This document shows positions 1 to 8,743 of a stretch of DNA of 64,000 nucleotides, piece by piece. The notes below the pieces were generated by a model. That model searched no databases, was not told where the DNA came from, and worked only from the letters and a program-made list of their open reading frames with translations. The stretch is from positions 1-64,000 of the forward strand of contig CAXUHG010000006.1 in assembly GCA_964250805.1 (NCBI GenBank), read 5' to 3'. Source of the stretch: JBBQVS01 sp964250805 (GTDB lineage Bacteria; Chloroflexota; Ktedonobacteria; Ktedonobacterales; Ktedonobacteraceae). Both the position numbers and the translations under genes were made by a program. Positions within the stretch are counted from its first letter, which is position 1. Each line of letters opens with the position of its first letter.

Positions 1-994
1 CAACGGCACCAACGGTACAGTATGGTACGTAGGCAGTGCTATACCCTCCTGCTTGTAATAATACGAGTCGTCCGTCGCAGACCTCTTCCGCCAGATTGAG
101 CATGAGTTGTGACATCTGGCGATAACCATCCATTGTCACCATCATTTGAGCAAGCGGATCGAGCCAATTCGCATCTTGTCCGGCGGTAACGATAATGAGC
201 TGTGGCTGAAATTGCAGACCAATGGGTACAACAATTTGCTCAAATGCAGCGCGATAGCCTCTATTCCCTGTCCCCGGTGGTAACGGAATGTTGACGTTAT
301 AGCCTGCGCCTGTGCCAGCACCCACTTGCTCCAGCTCACCCCAGAGCTTGGGAAACCAGTTTTGCTGGTGTAACGAGACAAATAGTACGCCGTTATCCTG
401 ATAAAAGGCATCCTGTGTGCCGTTGCCGTGATGCACGTCCCAATCAACAATCATAATACGCTCAAGACCGTATTTGTTGCGTGCGTGATGAGCAGCTAAA
501 GCTGTGTTGTTAAAAATACAGAAGCCCATCGCTTGGTTACTCATAGCATGATGACATGGCGGACGAAGCAATGCATACACATTTCTGACTTTTCCATCTA
601 TGACCGCATCAACTGCATTCATAGCACCACCAGCAGCATAAAGTGCTGCTTCAAACGAGCCAGGACTTAGCACAGTCTCGACATCTATAGCTCCCCACGA
701 ACCAGATGCAGGACCACCGGAGGCATACGCACGAATACCTTCAATATACGCCTTTGTGTGATATGTCATCAACTCGGCTTCGGTTGCCGCTCGCGCTGAG
801 ATTGGCAACATGCGTTCGGTTAAGCCAGAGCCATCGAGGAACTCTTTGATGCGCCGAATAATCATGACCGACGAGGGATGTGGCTCTGGCGAAAGCTCGA
901 ACGAGCCATTCCGCGTAACAACTTGTGTTTCCGTTCCTGTATCATGGGTAAGAAAATGTTCGTCGTAGACGAGACCTGTACGAAAATCGGGCAT
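1..994 (-). CDS. Histone deacetylase family amidohydrolase (3' end cut by window edge)
   Basis: This is a zinc-dependent deacetylase of the arginase/HDAC fold. Bacterial members act on acetylated amines such as acetylpolyamines, or on acetyl-lysine. Reading leftward from the ATG at 994-992, the frame stays open to base 1, so the C-terminus is missing. Visible motifs are RPPCHHA (usually RPPGHHA), then IMIVDWDVHHGNGTQ, which holds the Asp/His zinc-site signature, then SLHQ and VTAGQDANWLDPLAQM. The start is supported by AAGGAAC just upstream; the ATG at 1014-1012 is in another frame. The gene is divergent from an Lrp/AsnC regulator about 125 bp away, which may control it. Family is secure; substrate is unknown. 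Confidence 0.9.
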   Translation of the reverse strand, partial: MPDFRTGLVYDEHFLTHDTGTETQVVTRNGSFELSPEPHPSSVMIIRRIKEFLDGSGLTERMLPISARAATEAELMTYHTKAYIEGIRAYASGGPASGSWGAIDVETVLSPGSFEAALYAAGGAMNAVDAVIDGKVRNVYALLRPPCHHAMSNQAMGFCIFNNTALAAHHARNKYGLERIMIVDWDVHHGNGTQDAFYQDNGVLFVSLHQQNWFPKLWGELEQVGAGTGAGYNVNIPLPPGTGNRGYRAAFEQIVVPIGLQFQPQLIIVTAGQDANWLDPLAQMMVTMDGYRQMSQLMLNLAEEVCDGRLVLLQAGGYSTAYVPYCTVGAV

Positions 995-1036
995 AGCGAC
1001 AAGTTCCTTTGCATAGTATAAACTCTGTGTTAAAGG

Positions 1037-1066
1037 TTGTTCCCTTGTTTCGTCTCATTATATAAT
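1037..1066 (+). promoter_or_regulatory. Probable sigma-70 type promoter of the Lrp-family gene
   Basis: TTGTTC (1037-1042), an 18-bp spacer, and a perfect TATAAT (1061-1066) lie about 50 bp before the regulator's ATG, in the divergent region shared with the deacetylase gene. Confidence 0.5.
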
Positions 1067-1118
1067 AGCGAAATTTCTGATTGCATCGAACTTCATTCAC
1101 GCAAAGATAGGTTTTTTC

Positions 1119-1649
1119 ATGGACTCACACGCGAACAAAAACGGCATAGACGAGATAGACCAGCGCATCATCGAGGCGTTACAGCAGGACGGTCGGCGTC
1201 CCTTTACGAAGATCGCGGCTGATATCGGCATCTCTGAGGCCAGTGTGCGACAGCGCGTCGCACACCTTATCAACACACAGGTCATGCAGATCGTTGCAGT
1301 CACAAACCCGATCAAGTTGGGGTATGCAATGGCAAGCATGATCGGCATTCGTGTCTCTGGTGAGCGGCTCCTGGAGGTCGCGCAAGAGATATCGGCTTTT
1401 GAAGAGGTAATCTACCTCATTCTCTGTACGGGAAGCTTTGATATGCTTGCGGAGGTGGTATGCCAGGATAACGATCATTTTTTGCGCTTTCTCACGGAGA
1501 AACTCTACAAAATACCAGGAGTGCAACAGGCAGAAACGTATATGTATCTGCGCGTCTACAAACAGAACGATTGGGCATTTCTCTCACAGGCTCAGGTTGT
1601 CCCATCATCAACACAGCTCCGTACAATGCGCCCATCTACTGACTCATAG
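1119..1649 (+). CDS. Lrp/AsnC family transcriptional regulator
   Basis: A 176-residue DNA-binding regulator. The N-terminal winged helix is recognisable: IDEIDQRIIEALQQDGRRPF, then IAADIGISEASVRQRV, which is the recognition helix. It is followed by an RAM/AsnC ligand-sensing domain (about residues 70-150) with the GSFDMLAEVVCQD core strand. Such proteins usually bind an amino acid or related metabolite and act as dimers or octamers. The gene is divergently placed from the HDAC-like amidohydrolase, so that gene is a natural candidate target along with its own promoter. The C-terminal 20 or so residues (after WAFLSQ) are low-complexity and unlikely to be part of the fold. Confidence 0.93.
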   Translation: MDSHANKNGIDEIDQRIIEALQQDGRRPFTKIAADIGISEASVRQRVAHLINTQVMQIVAVTNPIKLGYAMASMIGIRVSGERLLEVAQEISAFEEVIYLILCTGSFDMLAEVVCQDNDHFLRFLTEKLYKIPGVQQAETYMYLRVYKQNDWAFLSQAQVVPSSTQLRTMRPSTDS

Positions 1650-1821
1650 CCCTTTGCGGAATTTCCATATACATACTAGCTTACGTCATGTTATAATGCA
1701 CATGAGTAAGTTAGTTGCTTATACTTGTCAAGGTATGCAGATATTGCTCTCACACTACTCTATATCTGCTTGAGTATCACAGCAGCAAAGACGATGAGAC
1801 TATGACCAAAGGAGACACTGG

Positions 1822-3414
1822 ATGATAGAGACAGTTCCGTCGGGTACGGTACTCAATGGACGTTACCGTATCGAACGGGTATTAGGCAGTGGTGGCTTTG
1901 GGCATGTCTACCTCGCAATCGACCTCACGACGAATCAACAGTACGCCCTGAAAGAATATCTGATATCTGGTCCCGGAGGCCAGGAGCAGTTGATGCACGA
2001 GGCAAACGTGCTGAGCCAGTTGCATCACCCCAGTCTTCCCGCATTCCACGATGCATTCAATGAGCGCGGACACTACTATGTCATCTTGAACTATATCGAA
2101 GGCGAAGACTTAACCGATATTATCCGTCTGGCTCATCGACGTAATGAAATTGTACCAATTACGAAGATTTTGACATGGATATTGGCAACCTCTGATGCCG
2201 TCCTTTTCTTGCATAACCAGAATCCACCCGTTATTCACCGTGATATCAAGCCAGACAATATTCGTATCATGCCAAACGGCACCGCAATTCTGGTGGACCT
2301 CGGCAACGCGAAAGCCTATGCCGATGGTTTGCGAACACTTATTTTTATTCGTCATCAGGGAACACCGGGATATGCTCCACCAGAGCAGTATCCGGGTGGA
2401 AGTGGAACTGACGCACGCTCTGATGTCTATGCGTTGGGTGCGACACTCTATTTTGCTCTTCTTGCACATGAGCCGCCAAGCGTATCCACACGCAACCAAG
2501 CGTTACAGCAGAGACAGCCAGACCTTCCTTCACTACAGGAACTGCTTGCCAATAATCCGTCGGAAAGTAGCCTTGAATTGAATGAGGCGAAGCAGTTTCG
2601 TCTCGGTGTCTCGAAACCTACAAAGCCTGCACCTCGTCATTCACGCCACATGGCGCAGCTAGGTACGCTTCCACCACAGGTTCTTAATCAACTAAATATC
2701 ATCATTCAACGCTCAATGGCAATGCGCCCCAAAGAGCGCTATCAACACGTTGCGGATTTCATGAACGATCTCAAACGCGTCATTGCTGCTCTTCCCGTGC
2801 CAGCGCAACAGGTGCAGCCAGCACAGAATACGCCAAACCCGTACAGTACACAACCCGACTTGCCGATGCTTTATGAGGCTCTTCAGGACGCGAAAGCAAC
2901 CAGCAACCAGGGAGTTCAGCAAAGCTCACAAAGCACATTTTCCTGCCCGCGTTGTCACGCCACAGTGATGCAAAACGCTCCATTCTGCCCCAATTGTGAA
3001 CTATCGTTTACTCGCACCGCACCATCTGTCAATAATAACGTACAACCACAGATCGGAGATAGGACAACCACAGCTCCGCCCCCACAAGTGCAGCAAACGC
3101 CGCGAGCACACATTCCCGCATCGACTCCGCCGCCTGTGTCTTCAGCAAAAGACACACAGTCTGATGTATCAGTCTGGAATACTACTCCTGTAACACCTCA
3201 GAAGTCTGTACGCACAAGCACTTCGTCTAAACAGGCTATGCAACAACAGCAAGCACCGTCAACGTCTTCGGGCTTTACTGTCGGACCAGGGCTTGTGATA
3301 GGAATACTGATCATTCTGATTATTCTCATCCTCATTATGGCGGTATTACTCATAAGCCACCTAGCCCATGTAACAGGATTGCATGCAGTTATTGTACCTG
3401 CACTTTTTTACTAG
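1822..3414 (+). CDS. Serine/threonine protein kinase with zinc ribbon and C-terminal membrane anchor
   Basis: A 530-residue Hanks-type kinase. The kinase domain (about 10-315) has the glycine loop LGSGGFGHV, the ATP-binding Lys in ALKEY, the catalytic loop VIHRDIKPDN, DLG in place of the usual DFG, and GTPGYAPPEQY. A Gln/Pro-rich linker follows. A double-CxxC zinc ribbon (CPRC...CPNC, about 375-393) comes next, then another low-complexity stretch and one hydrophobic segment near residues 490-515. The kinase therefore faces the cytoplasm with an almost absent outside part, so it has no obvious external sensor. AAAGGAGA precedes the ATG with good spacing. It stands alone, followed by a HAD phosphatase 48 bp downstream. 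Confidence 0.93.
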   Translation: MIETVPSGTVLNGRYRIERVLGSGGFGHVYLAIDLTTNQQYALKEYLISGPGGQEQLMHEANVLSQLHHPSLPAFHDAFNERGHYYVILNYIEGEDLTDIIRLAHRRNEIVPITKILTWILATSDAVLFLHNQNPPVIHRDIKPDNIRIMPNGTAILVDLGNAKAYADGLRTLIFIRHQGTPGYAPPEQYPGGSGTDARSDVYALGATLYFALLAHEPPSVSTRNQALQQRQPDLPSLQELLANNPSESSLELNEAKQFRLGVSKPTKPAPRHSRHMAQLGTLPPQVLNQLNIIIQRSMAMRPKERYQHVADFMNDLKRVIAALPVPAQQVQPAQNTPNPYSTQPDLPMLYEALQDAKATSNQGVQQSSQSTFSCPRCHATVMQNAPFCPNCELSFTRTAPSVNNNVQPQIGDRTTTAPPPQVQQTPRAHIPASTPPPVSSAKDTQSDVSVWNTTPVTPQKSVRTSTSSKQAMQQQQAPSTSSGFTVGPGLVIGILIILIILILIMAVLLISHLAHVTGLHAVIVPALFY

Positions 3415-3462
3415 GTTGCGACAACAGAAAAGCCTTCTTTATCCTAGCTTGGAGAGGAAAAT

Positions 3463-4137
3463 ATGCGCCAACACCTACTTATAGATGCGGATGATACCCT
3501 GTGGGAAAATAATATCTACTTTGAACGCGCAATACATTCCTTCATCGCCTTTCTCAATCATTCGCGCCTTTCCGCGGCAGAGGTACGAGTGGTGCTTGAT
3601 GGAGTCGAGCGGCTCATGGGCTATGGTGCAACAAATTTCACCAGAAGTTTAGAGGAAACGTACCGCCAACTCGCTGAGCAAGACGTTACCGAACAAGACC
3701 TACAACAAGTGCGCCAATTTGGAGAGCAAATTCATGCGCATCCTCTGGAACTGCTCGATGGCGTGAGTGAGACAATTTCATACCTCTCTACCCGTCATGA
3801 CCTCTTTTTGCTCACAAAAGGCGACTTTGAAGAACAGCAACTCAAGGTCGAACGATCTGGCATCGAGCAACTTTTCTCACAGGTGATGATTGTCCCTGAA
3901 AAGGACGTAAGCACCTATCGGGACATTCTTACTCAACTACAACTCAACCCGCAAGAGACGTGGATGATCGGGAATTCGCCGCGCTCCGACATTAACCCAG
4001 CACTCGCGGCAGGACTGAATGCAGTATACATACCTCATCCTCATACATGGCACTTTGAGCATGAAGAGGTAGTGTCTGCCGATGACGGACAATTCTTGCA
4101 GCTAGCTAGCTTCCGAGAGTTGAAGAGCCACTTTTAG
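3463..4137 (+). CDS. HAD-superfamily hydrolase
   Basis: A 224-residue phosphatase of the haloacid dehalogenase fold. Motif I is LLIDADDTLW (nucleophile Asp plus acid/base Asp), motif II is the Thr of FLLTKGD, and motif IV is the acidic MIGNSPRSDINPALAAG, which binds Mg2+. A helical cap lies between motifs I and II (about residues 20-95), as in subclass I enzymes such as phosphoglycolate phosphatase or YjjG-like nucleotidases. The substrate cannot be told from sequence. AGAGGAAA precedes the ATG. Its stop overlaps the 3' end of the convergent msrB by 4 bp. Confidence 0.88.
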   Translation: MRQHLLIDADDTLWENNIYFERAIHSFIAFLNHSRLSAAEVRVVLDGVERLMGYGATNFTRSLEETYRQLAEQDVTEQDLQQVRQFGEQIHAHPLELLDGVSETISYLSTRHDLFLLTKGDFEEQQLKVERSGIEQLFSQVMIVPEKDVSTYRDILTQLQLNPQETWMIGNSPRSDINPALAAGLNAVYIPHPHTWHFEHEEVVSADDGQFLQLASFRELKSHF

Positions 4138-4565
4138 CCATCTTTCTCACTGTTTTCCTGCTCGCCATTCTCTGGACGGAAGTTCAGCGAGACCGAATTA
4201 ATGCAATAGCGCAAACCTGTTGTATCTTGTGGTCCATCTTCAAAGACATGCCCTAGATGTGCCCCGCAGTTCTTACACACGGCCTCAACGCGGCGCATAA
4301 AGAACGAACGGTCCTCGTGTAGTTCGACGTTTTGCTCGTCAACAGGGCTATCGAAGCTAGGCCATCCTGTCCCTGAGTCAAACTTTGTATCAGATGAGAA
4401 GAGTGGATGTCCACAGGCCACACATTCGTACACGCCTTTTTCATGGTTGTTGTACAATGCGCCGGTGAATGCTCGCTCCGTTCCCTTTTTGCGAGCTACT
4501 CTATATTGCTCTGGCGTCAATCTTTCTTTCCAATACGATTCAGGTTTGTTTCTTAGATCACTCAT
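4134..4565 (-). CDS. msrB: Peptide-methionine (R)-S-oxide reductase MsrB
   Basis: Reduces methionine-R-sulfoxide in proteins using thioredoxin, repairing oxidative damage. At 143 residues it has normal length. The structural zinc is held by two CxxC pairs (CVACGHPL and CKNCGAHLGHVF). Substrate-binding TGWPSF is present, and the catalytic Cys sits in GLRYCINSVSLNF. I see no MsrA domain fused to it. The start has AAAGGATG upstream. It converges on the HAD gene with a 4-bp overlap and is divergent from the esterase gene. Confidence 0.96.
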   Translation of the reverse strand: MSDLRNKPESYWKERLTPEQYRVARKKGTERAFTGALYNNHEKGVYECVACGHPLFSSDTKFDSGTGWPSFDSPVDEQNVELHEDRSFFMRRVEAVCKNCGAHLGHVFEDGPQDTTGLRYCINSVSLNFRPENGEQENSEKDG

Positions 4566-4687
4566 AGGTATATCATCCTTTCACACACTACAACAATGAG
4601 ACATCTGTGTTTGTTTCCGTGAATTTGCTATCCACTATAGAGCCATGCTATGGTTATAGCAGTATAGCGCATAGCAGGAGAGAAATA

Positions 4688-5599
4688 GTGGCACAACAAC
4701 AACCTAACATTCCTTTTTTGATTGGGCCGGAGGACGCCGAGCAAGCTTGTCTACTCATTCATGGCTTTAGTGGTGTACCAGCAGAGATGCGGAGCCTTGG
4801 TGGTGCGTTAGCGGCACAGGGATTGCGCGTCTGTGGCGTGCTTGTCGCGGGTCATAGCGGCGATCCCGAAGCATTGATCCTCTCAGGTCGCAAGGCGTGG
4901 ATAGCTTCAGTCGAGGAGGGCTTGACACAACTGGCATCGTACAAAACAGTGTTCGTGGCAGGTCTGTCAATGGGAGGTGTACTGGCCTTGACGCTAGCAA
5001 TAAATCATCCCGAACGTATTGCGGGCGTTGCTGCTATGTCCACACCTACCCGACTTGATAGTAGCCTGCAAGTGAGACTGGTGCCATTGGCTCGCTACTT
5101 TATCAAGTGGTTCTATCCACTCAAATTGCTCAATTTCAATAATGCAAAGATTCAGGCAGAGGTTCTCAAACAGGCACAATTGCGCGATGCCAGCGTTACA
5201 TCCATCGACTTTACTGACCCCAAAGTTGTCGATCATATCAAAACGCAAGTTCGTATTCCTGTGCCAGCCATCGCGGAACTAATTGCATTGATAAACAGGA
5301 CACGCCGAAATCTTGGTAAGCTTCGTGTACCACTACTTATCATCCAAAGCAAACGTGATCAGACTGTTCAACCGCACAATGCAGAGGAGTTGTATCGTCT
5401 CACCACCGCAGCCCCTGAGAAATCCTTGCATTGGTTAGAAACGTCTGATCACGTTATCACGACTGGTCCAGAACGAGAAGAGGTGTATCGTCTGGTGCTG
5501 GCATTTATCGCCGAGGTTACAGGTTCGCGTGCTTCAGAAACTGCTCCGCCTGAGCTTGCTCAGAAGGACGTAGTGGACGAAAGCTTCCCTGATCGTTGA
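4688..5599 (+). CDS. Alpha/beta-hydrolase, monoacylglycerol lipase/carboxylesterase type
   Basis: A 303-residue serine hydrolase of the Est30/YvaK-like group. LLIHGFSGVP forms the oxyanion region, GLSMGG carries the nucleophile Ser, the acid is probably the Asp in QSKRDQTVQP, and the His is in TSDHVI. I choose the GTG at 4688 because GGAGAGA sits 7 bases upstream. The longer frame from ATG 4607 adds 27 residues with no family resemblance and overlaps the msrB promoter region. Substrates of the family are short-chain esters or monoglycerides. The last 30 residues are charged and low-complexity, and overlap the 3' end of the opposite gene by 83 bp. Confidence 0.88.
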   Translation: MAQQQPNIPFLIGPEDAEQACLLIHGFSGVPAEMRSLGGALAAQGLRVCGVLVAGHSGDPEALILSGRKAWIASVEEGLTQLASYKTVFVAGLSMGGVLALTLAINHPERIAGVAAMSTPTRLDSSLQVRLVPLARYFIKWFYPLKLLNFNNAKIQAEVLKQAQLRDASVTSIDFTDPKVVDHIKTQVRIPVPAIAELIALINRTRRNLGKLRVPLLIIQSKRDQTVQPHNAEELYRLTTAAPEKSLHWLETSDHVITTGPEREEVYRLVLAFIAEVTGSRASETAPPELAQKDVVDESFPDR

Positions 5600-6362
5600 C
5601 GAACACAATGCGCGATCCCTGGAAATTCACAATCATGTCAAGTTTGTGATGATTCAATACGTCCGCGAAGTTGAGCGTGACGGGTGTAAGGTCGTCGTTC
5701 GCACCATAGAGCTGTGGGCCGAGATAGATTTTCGCGTGTGCCGCATCGCCCCCTGGCAACTCAATTATCTCGATGTGTCGATTGAGGTTGAGCGCGATGA
5801 AGTGACTTGGGACACCTCCCTGCTCATTGTGCCCTACCCATTGATCGGTCTGGAAGGTACGTGGACGCCCATAGCGGATATCGTCGAGTGTGGTGGTGAA
5901 CCAGCCGAACACGCCACTGAGGACGGTCCAAAGAACGAGCATTGCCAGCATGCCAATACCGAGATATAAGAGGGGATGAGCCTGTTGCGCCCCTTTGTAT
6001 TTACGCAGTACCAACTTTGGACGTGGGGTAATCGGGATAGGGCGAGGTGTAACAGGTGTAGGCCGCGTAGCCATTGTAGGTCGTTTCGCGTCGGCTTGCT
6101 TCTTTGGAGATGTCGTGGCCTGGGCATCTTTGTCTGTTGCCTCGGTCTGATCCACTCGCTTCCACTCACGAATATCTTCTGGCTCTTGCTGCTTCTCTAT
6201 TACAGGTGGGCGTGATGCACGCTGTACTGTTGGAATGGTCGCGGTTGTGCTAATAGAATGTTTGCCTGTAAGTGGCTTGCCTATTGGTCTATGGCGCAAG
6301 ACGCTTTTTGGAGTTATTTTTTCATCGGTTGCTTCTAATATCTGCTTTTCAACTACTGCCAT
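5517..6362 (-). CDS. Single-pass membrane protein of unknown function
   Basis: 281 residues. The first 120 or so are disordered, rich in Pro, Thr, Lys and Arg (for example the repeats RPTPVTPRPIPITPRPK). One transmembrane segment follows (about 128-150, LLYLGIGMLAMLVLWTVLSG), then an outside region of about 125 residues predicted to be beta-rich. No catalytic motif is visible. The topology (basic inside, folded part outside) resembles proteins that occur repeatedly in Ktedonobacteria, but I cannot name a family. The 3' end overlaps the convergent esterase gene by 83 bp. AGGAGAGGAG upstream of the ATG supports the start. Confidence 0.8.
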   Translation of the reverse strand: MAVVEKQILEATDEKITPKSVLRHRPIGKPLTGKHSISTTATIPTVQRASRPPVIEKQQEPEDIREWKRVDQTEATDKDAQATTSPKKQADAKRPTMATRPTPVTPRPIPITPRPKLVLRKYKGAQQAHPLLYLGIGMLAMLVLWTVLSGVFGWFTTTLDDIRYGRPRTFQTDQWVGHNEQGGVPSHFIALNLNRHIEIIELPGGDAAHAKIYLGPQLYGANDDLTPVTLNFADVLNHHKLDMIVNFQGSRIVFVNDQGSFRPLRPSEQAQAEQFLKHANL

Positions 6363-6704
6363 TGGAAATGCTCCTCTCCTCTTGGACGAAAAACAAGTGT
6401 TCCCTCAAATTGTGTGAAGAAATAACGTCTTACAGTCGGAGGTGTCCCATCATCAACTACATATTTATTTCATGTTTTACATACATACTATACTAAAATG
6501 AACACAGCGATAGCATGAGTATTGTACAGAGATGGGCGCAATTATGCAAAGAGACGCACGAAAATTAGCCTAAATGGGTGGTATGGTTGGGTTGTTGCTA
6601 CGAGTGTGTCTAAACGCGTGTTATTCAGACCTCATAAAGAAGCAATGATTTTGTTTTCTCGTCTGAACAAAGTATAGCATAGACACCTGAAAGAGTCCAG
6701 GTGT
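6363..6704. other. Intergenic region, no gene seen
   Basis: About 340 bp between two leftward genes. The part next to 6362 should hold the promoter of the membrane-protein gene. The only structure I see is the small hairpin at 6679-6708 just after the rluD-type stop codon. Confidence 0.5.
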
Positions 6705-6708
6705 CTAT
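6679..6708 (-). terminator. Possible terminator of the lspA-rluD unit
   Basis: An 11-bp perfect inverted repeat (ATAGACACCTG / CAGGTGTCTAT, 8-nt loop) overlaps the stop codon of the pseudouridine synthase gene. There is no clear T-run on the minus strand, so it may only be a stabilising hairpin. Confidence 0.4.
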
Positions 6709-7637
6709 AGGATAGTTTCCTTGTCCAAAATATTTTGGAGGTCTTTGGGTAGGGGTGCCTCAATTTCGATGAGCTTGCCCGTGATTGGGTGCTGAAATTG
6801 CAGTTGATAGGCGTGCAGAAACTGGCGATCCAGCGTAACACCGCGTGGAGCTTTTTTACCGGAGCCATAGACAGGATCACCGACAACCGGGTGTCCTATC
6901 GCTTTGAGATGTACACGTATCTGGTGCGTGCGTCCAGTCTCTAATTGAAGTAGCAGTAGCGTATGACGTGCGAACCGTTGCAGAACGCGGAAATGCGTCC
7001 GTGCCTCACGGCTATCATGCATCGTAATCGTCATCTGTTGACGATTGCGTGTATCGCGCCCAATGGGAGCGTCGATACTGCCTTGCTCGTGAGCAACATT
7101 GCCTTCGACAAGAGCAAGATAGCGTTTTACAATCTCGTGTTTTTGCATCTGTTCCATCAGTGCTGTGAGCGTCTGGCTATTCCTGGCAATAATAATCAAA
7201 CCTGATGTGTCTTTATCAAGTCGATGCACAATGCCAGGACGACCATCCTCGCCCACATCCCGTAATTCAGGGTAACGAGCTAGCAACGCATTCACCAGTG
7301 TATCATCGGAATGACCAGGGGCAGGATGCACCACCATGCCAGATGCTTTATTAAGGACGAAGAGGTCGTTGTCCTCGTACAGAATGTTAAGCGGAAGCTC
7401 GTTAGGGATTGCGCTAACAGGAGTAATGGGTGTCGAGCGTGTTATAGTAATTGTATCGCCTTTCCGCAACGTATAGCCCGGTTTACTTCCTTTGTCATTG
7501 ACAAGCACCGCTTCGCTTGCGATAAGGTGCTGAATTGCATTACGCGAAAGATTATCGAGAATAGGGGCAAGGACGCGATCCAGGCGTTGTCCGATCTGTT
7601 CATCCTGTACTGGGTACGATTGTTGTAGTGCTTCCAA
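6705..7637 (-). CDS. RluD-type ribosomal large subunit pseudouridine synthase
   Basis: Converts uridine to pseudouridine in RNA, most likely 23S rRNA. 310 residues. An N-terminal S4 RNA-binding domain (about 10-75, QRLDRVLAPILDNLSRNAI) precedes the catalytic domain, where the essential Asp lies in GIVHRLDKDTSGLIIIA. The conserved LETGRTHQIRVHLKAIGHPVVGD follows. The frame starts with TTG at 7637-7635; AAAGAG at the end of lspA lies 9 bases upstream, so translation is probably coupled to lspA. The lspA-rluD order is conserved in many bacteria. Confidence 0.94.
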   Translation of the reverse strand: MEALQQSYPVQDEQIGQRLDRVLAPILDNLSRNAIQHLIASEAVLVNDKGSKPGYTLRKGDTITITRSTPITPVSAIPNELPLNILYEDNDLFVLNKASGMVVHPAPGHSDDTLVNALLARYPELRDVGEDGRPGIVHRLDKDTSGLIIIARNSQTLTALMEQMQKHEIVKRYLALVEGNVAHEQGSIDAPIGRDTRNRQQMTITMHDSREARTHFRVLQRFARHTLLLLQLETGRTHQIRVHLKAIGHPVVGDPVYGSGKKAPRGVTLDRQFLHAYQLQFQHPITGKLIEIEAPLPKDLQNILDKETIL

Positions 7638-7643
7638 GGTATG

Positions 7644-8222
7644 TTACTCTTTCGTGTAGTCGGCTTGCCTATTGCTAGCTGGATCAGTCGGCGTATTTTC
7701 CAAACGCTTCTCACTGGAAGGACGACGCACGAAGAAAATCAGCACGAACAGCAAAATGACGCCAACACTAATGCATGCGTCGGCAATATTAAAGATGGCA
7801 AAGTAAAAGTTTATCTGGGGGATACGAAACGCGATAAAGTCAACCACGTAGCCGCCGTTGTGTACTCGATCAATCACGTTGCCCAAAGCTCCACCAATGA
7901 TAAGCCCGAATACTATCTTGTAGTAAAGTGGGCCGTTATTCAAAACACGGAGATAGATATAGCCAACCACAATCATAGCGACAGCTATGAGTATCACCAA
8001 TACAAAAGTGTTCTGGAGCATGCTGAACGCGGCTCCGCTATTTTGAATATACTCCAATACAAGGTATGGACCAACTAGCGAAACGCTATTACCACTATTG
8101 GGTGGACTCAAATGAGCTACAACCAGTGATTTTGTCCACAGATCAACCACAATTACAATAACGGCAATAAGTAAGGCGAATACGTCATAGAGGCGAGCGT
8201 TTCTGGCTACTCTGGTGGTCAC
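7644..8222 (-). CDS. lspA: Signal peptidase II (lipoprotein signal peptidase)
   Basis: Membrane aspartyl protease that removes the signal peptide from diacylglyceryl-modified prolipoproteins. About 192 residues with four hydrophobic segments. The catalytic Asp motifs are GNVIDRVHNGGYVVDFI and FNIADACISVG. I prefer the GTG at 8222-8220, which has GGAG 11 bases upstream; a longer form from GTG 8264 would add 14 residues but has no spaced ribosome-binding site. The tail after the last membrane segment is longer and more charged than usual. Likely targets in this window are the GH3 lipoprotein and the DUF4349-type remnant. Confidence 0.94.
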   Translation of the reverse strand: MTTRVARNARLYDVFALLIAVIVIVVDLWTKSLVVAHLSPPNSGNSVSLVGPYLVLEYIQNSGAAFSMLQNTFVLVILIAVAMIVVGYIYLRVLNNGPLYYKIVFGLIIGGALGNVIDRVHNGGYVVDFIAFRIPQINFYFAIFNIADACISVGVILLFVLIFFVRRPSSEKRLENTPTDPASNRQADYTKE

Positions 8223-8476
8223 AATCGTTTCTTCTCCGTCTCTGTATAATTTCGTATGGTACACCCTTTTTGCTCTTTTGTCTATCGCTATTCACGGCCT
8301 ATGTCATCCCGTTTCAAGAATTTATACCTAGCCACATCTGTGTCCTTTCTCGAATGCTAGGTCTACTATCATATAGGCACTCTCGTGCCATCCTATCAGG
8401 AAAGACATGTTGCTCTATGCTGAGCAATCTCGGTCCCCAACGGTTGCTAGAATACTCATTTTGAATTGCTACCCCC

Positions 8477-8505
8477 TTGACAATAAAGTATCTGTGTGTT
8501 ATATA
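8477..8505 (+). promoter_or_regulatory. Promoter of the PadR operon
   Basis: Perfect -35 TTGACA (8477-8482), 17-bp spacer, and -10 TATATA (8500-8505). The -10 lies inside the palindromic operator. Confidence 0.75.
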
Positions 8506-8531
8506 TCTAACAGATATATAACACACAGATA
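8489..8531. promoter_or_regulatory. Palindromic operator, probable PadR binding site
   Basis: A perfect 20-bp inverted repeat (left arm 8489-8508, right arm 8512-8531) around a 3-bp AAC centre. It covers the -10 box and ends close to the gene's ribosome-binding site (AAAAGGGAG). Binding here would block transcription, giving classic PadR autorepression that is relieved by a ligand. Confidence 0.75.
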
Positions 8532-8533
8532 TA

Positions 8534-8743
8534 AAAAGGGAGTTACACATGGCGAAGGAAAATACGAGCAAGTATGCGGTGATGGGGGNNNNNNNNNNNN
8601 NNNNNNNNNNNNNNNNNNNNNNNNNNNNNNNNNNNNNNNNNNNNNNNNNNNNNNNNNNNNNNNNNNNNNNNNNNNNNNNNNNNNNNNNAAAAGGGAGTTA
8701 CACATGGCGAAGGAAAATACGAGCAAGTATGCGGTGATGGGGG
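8534..8743. other. Assembly gap (100 N) with identical 55-bp flanks
   Basis: N run at 8589-8688. The 55 bp before it (8534-8588) are identical to the 55 bp after it (8689-8743), covering the PadR ribosome-binding site and first codons. This is a scaffold join of two contigs that overlap by one k-mer; the true sequence almost certainly has a single copy and no gap. Confidence 0.9.

Noticed and set aside
1438..1773. A 111-codon rightward frame overlapping the Lrp gene
   Set aside because: It is out of frame with a well-supported regulator and has the Cys/His/Arg-rich composition of a shadow frame.
4607..4687. ATG 4607 as the esterase start
   Set aside because: GTG 4688 has GGAGAGA at ideal spacing and matches the length of family members.
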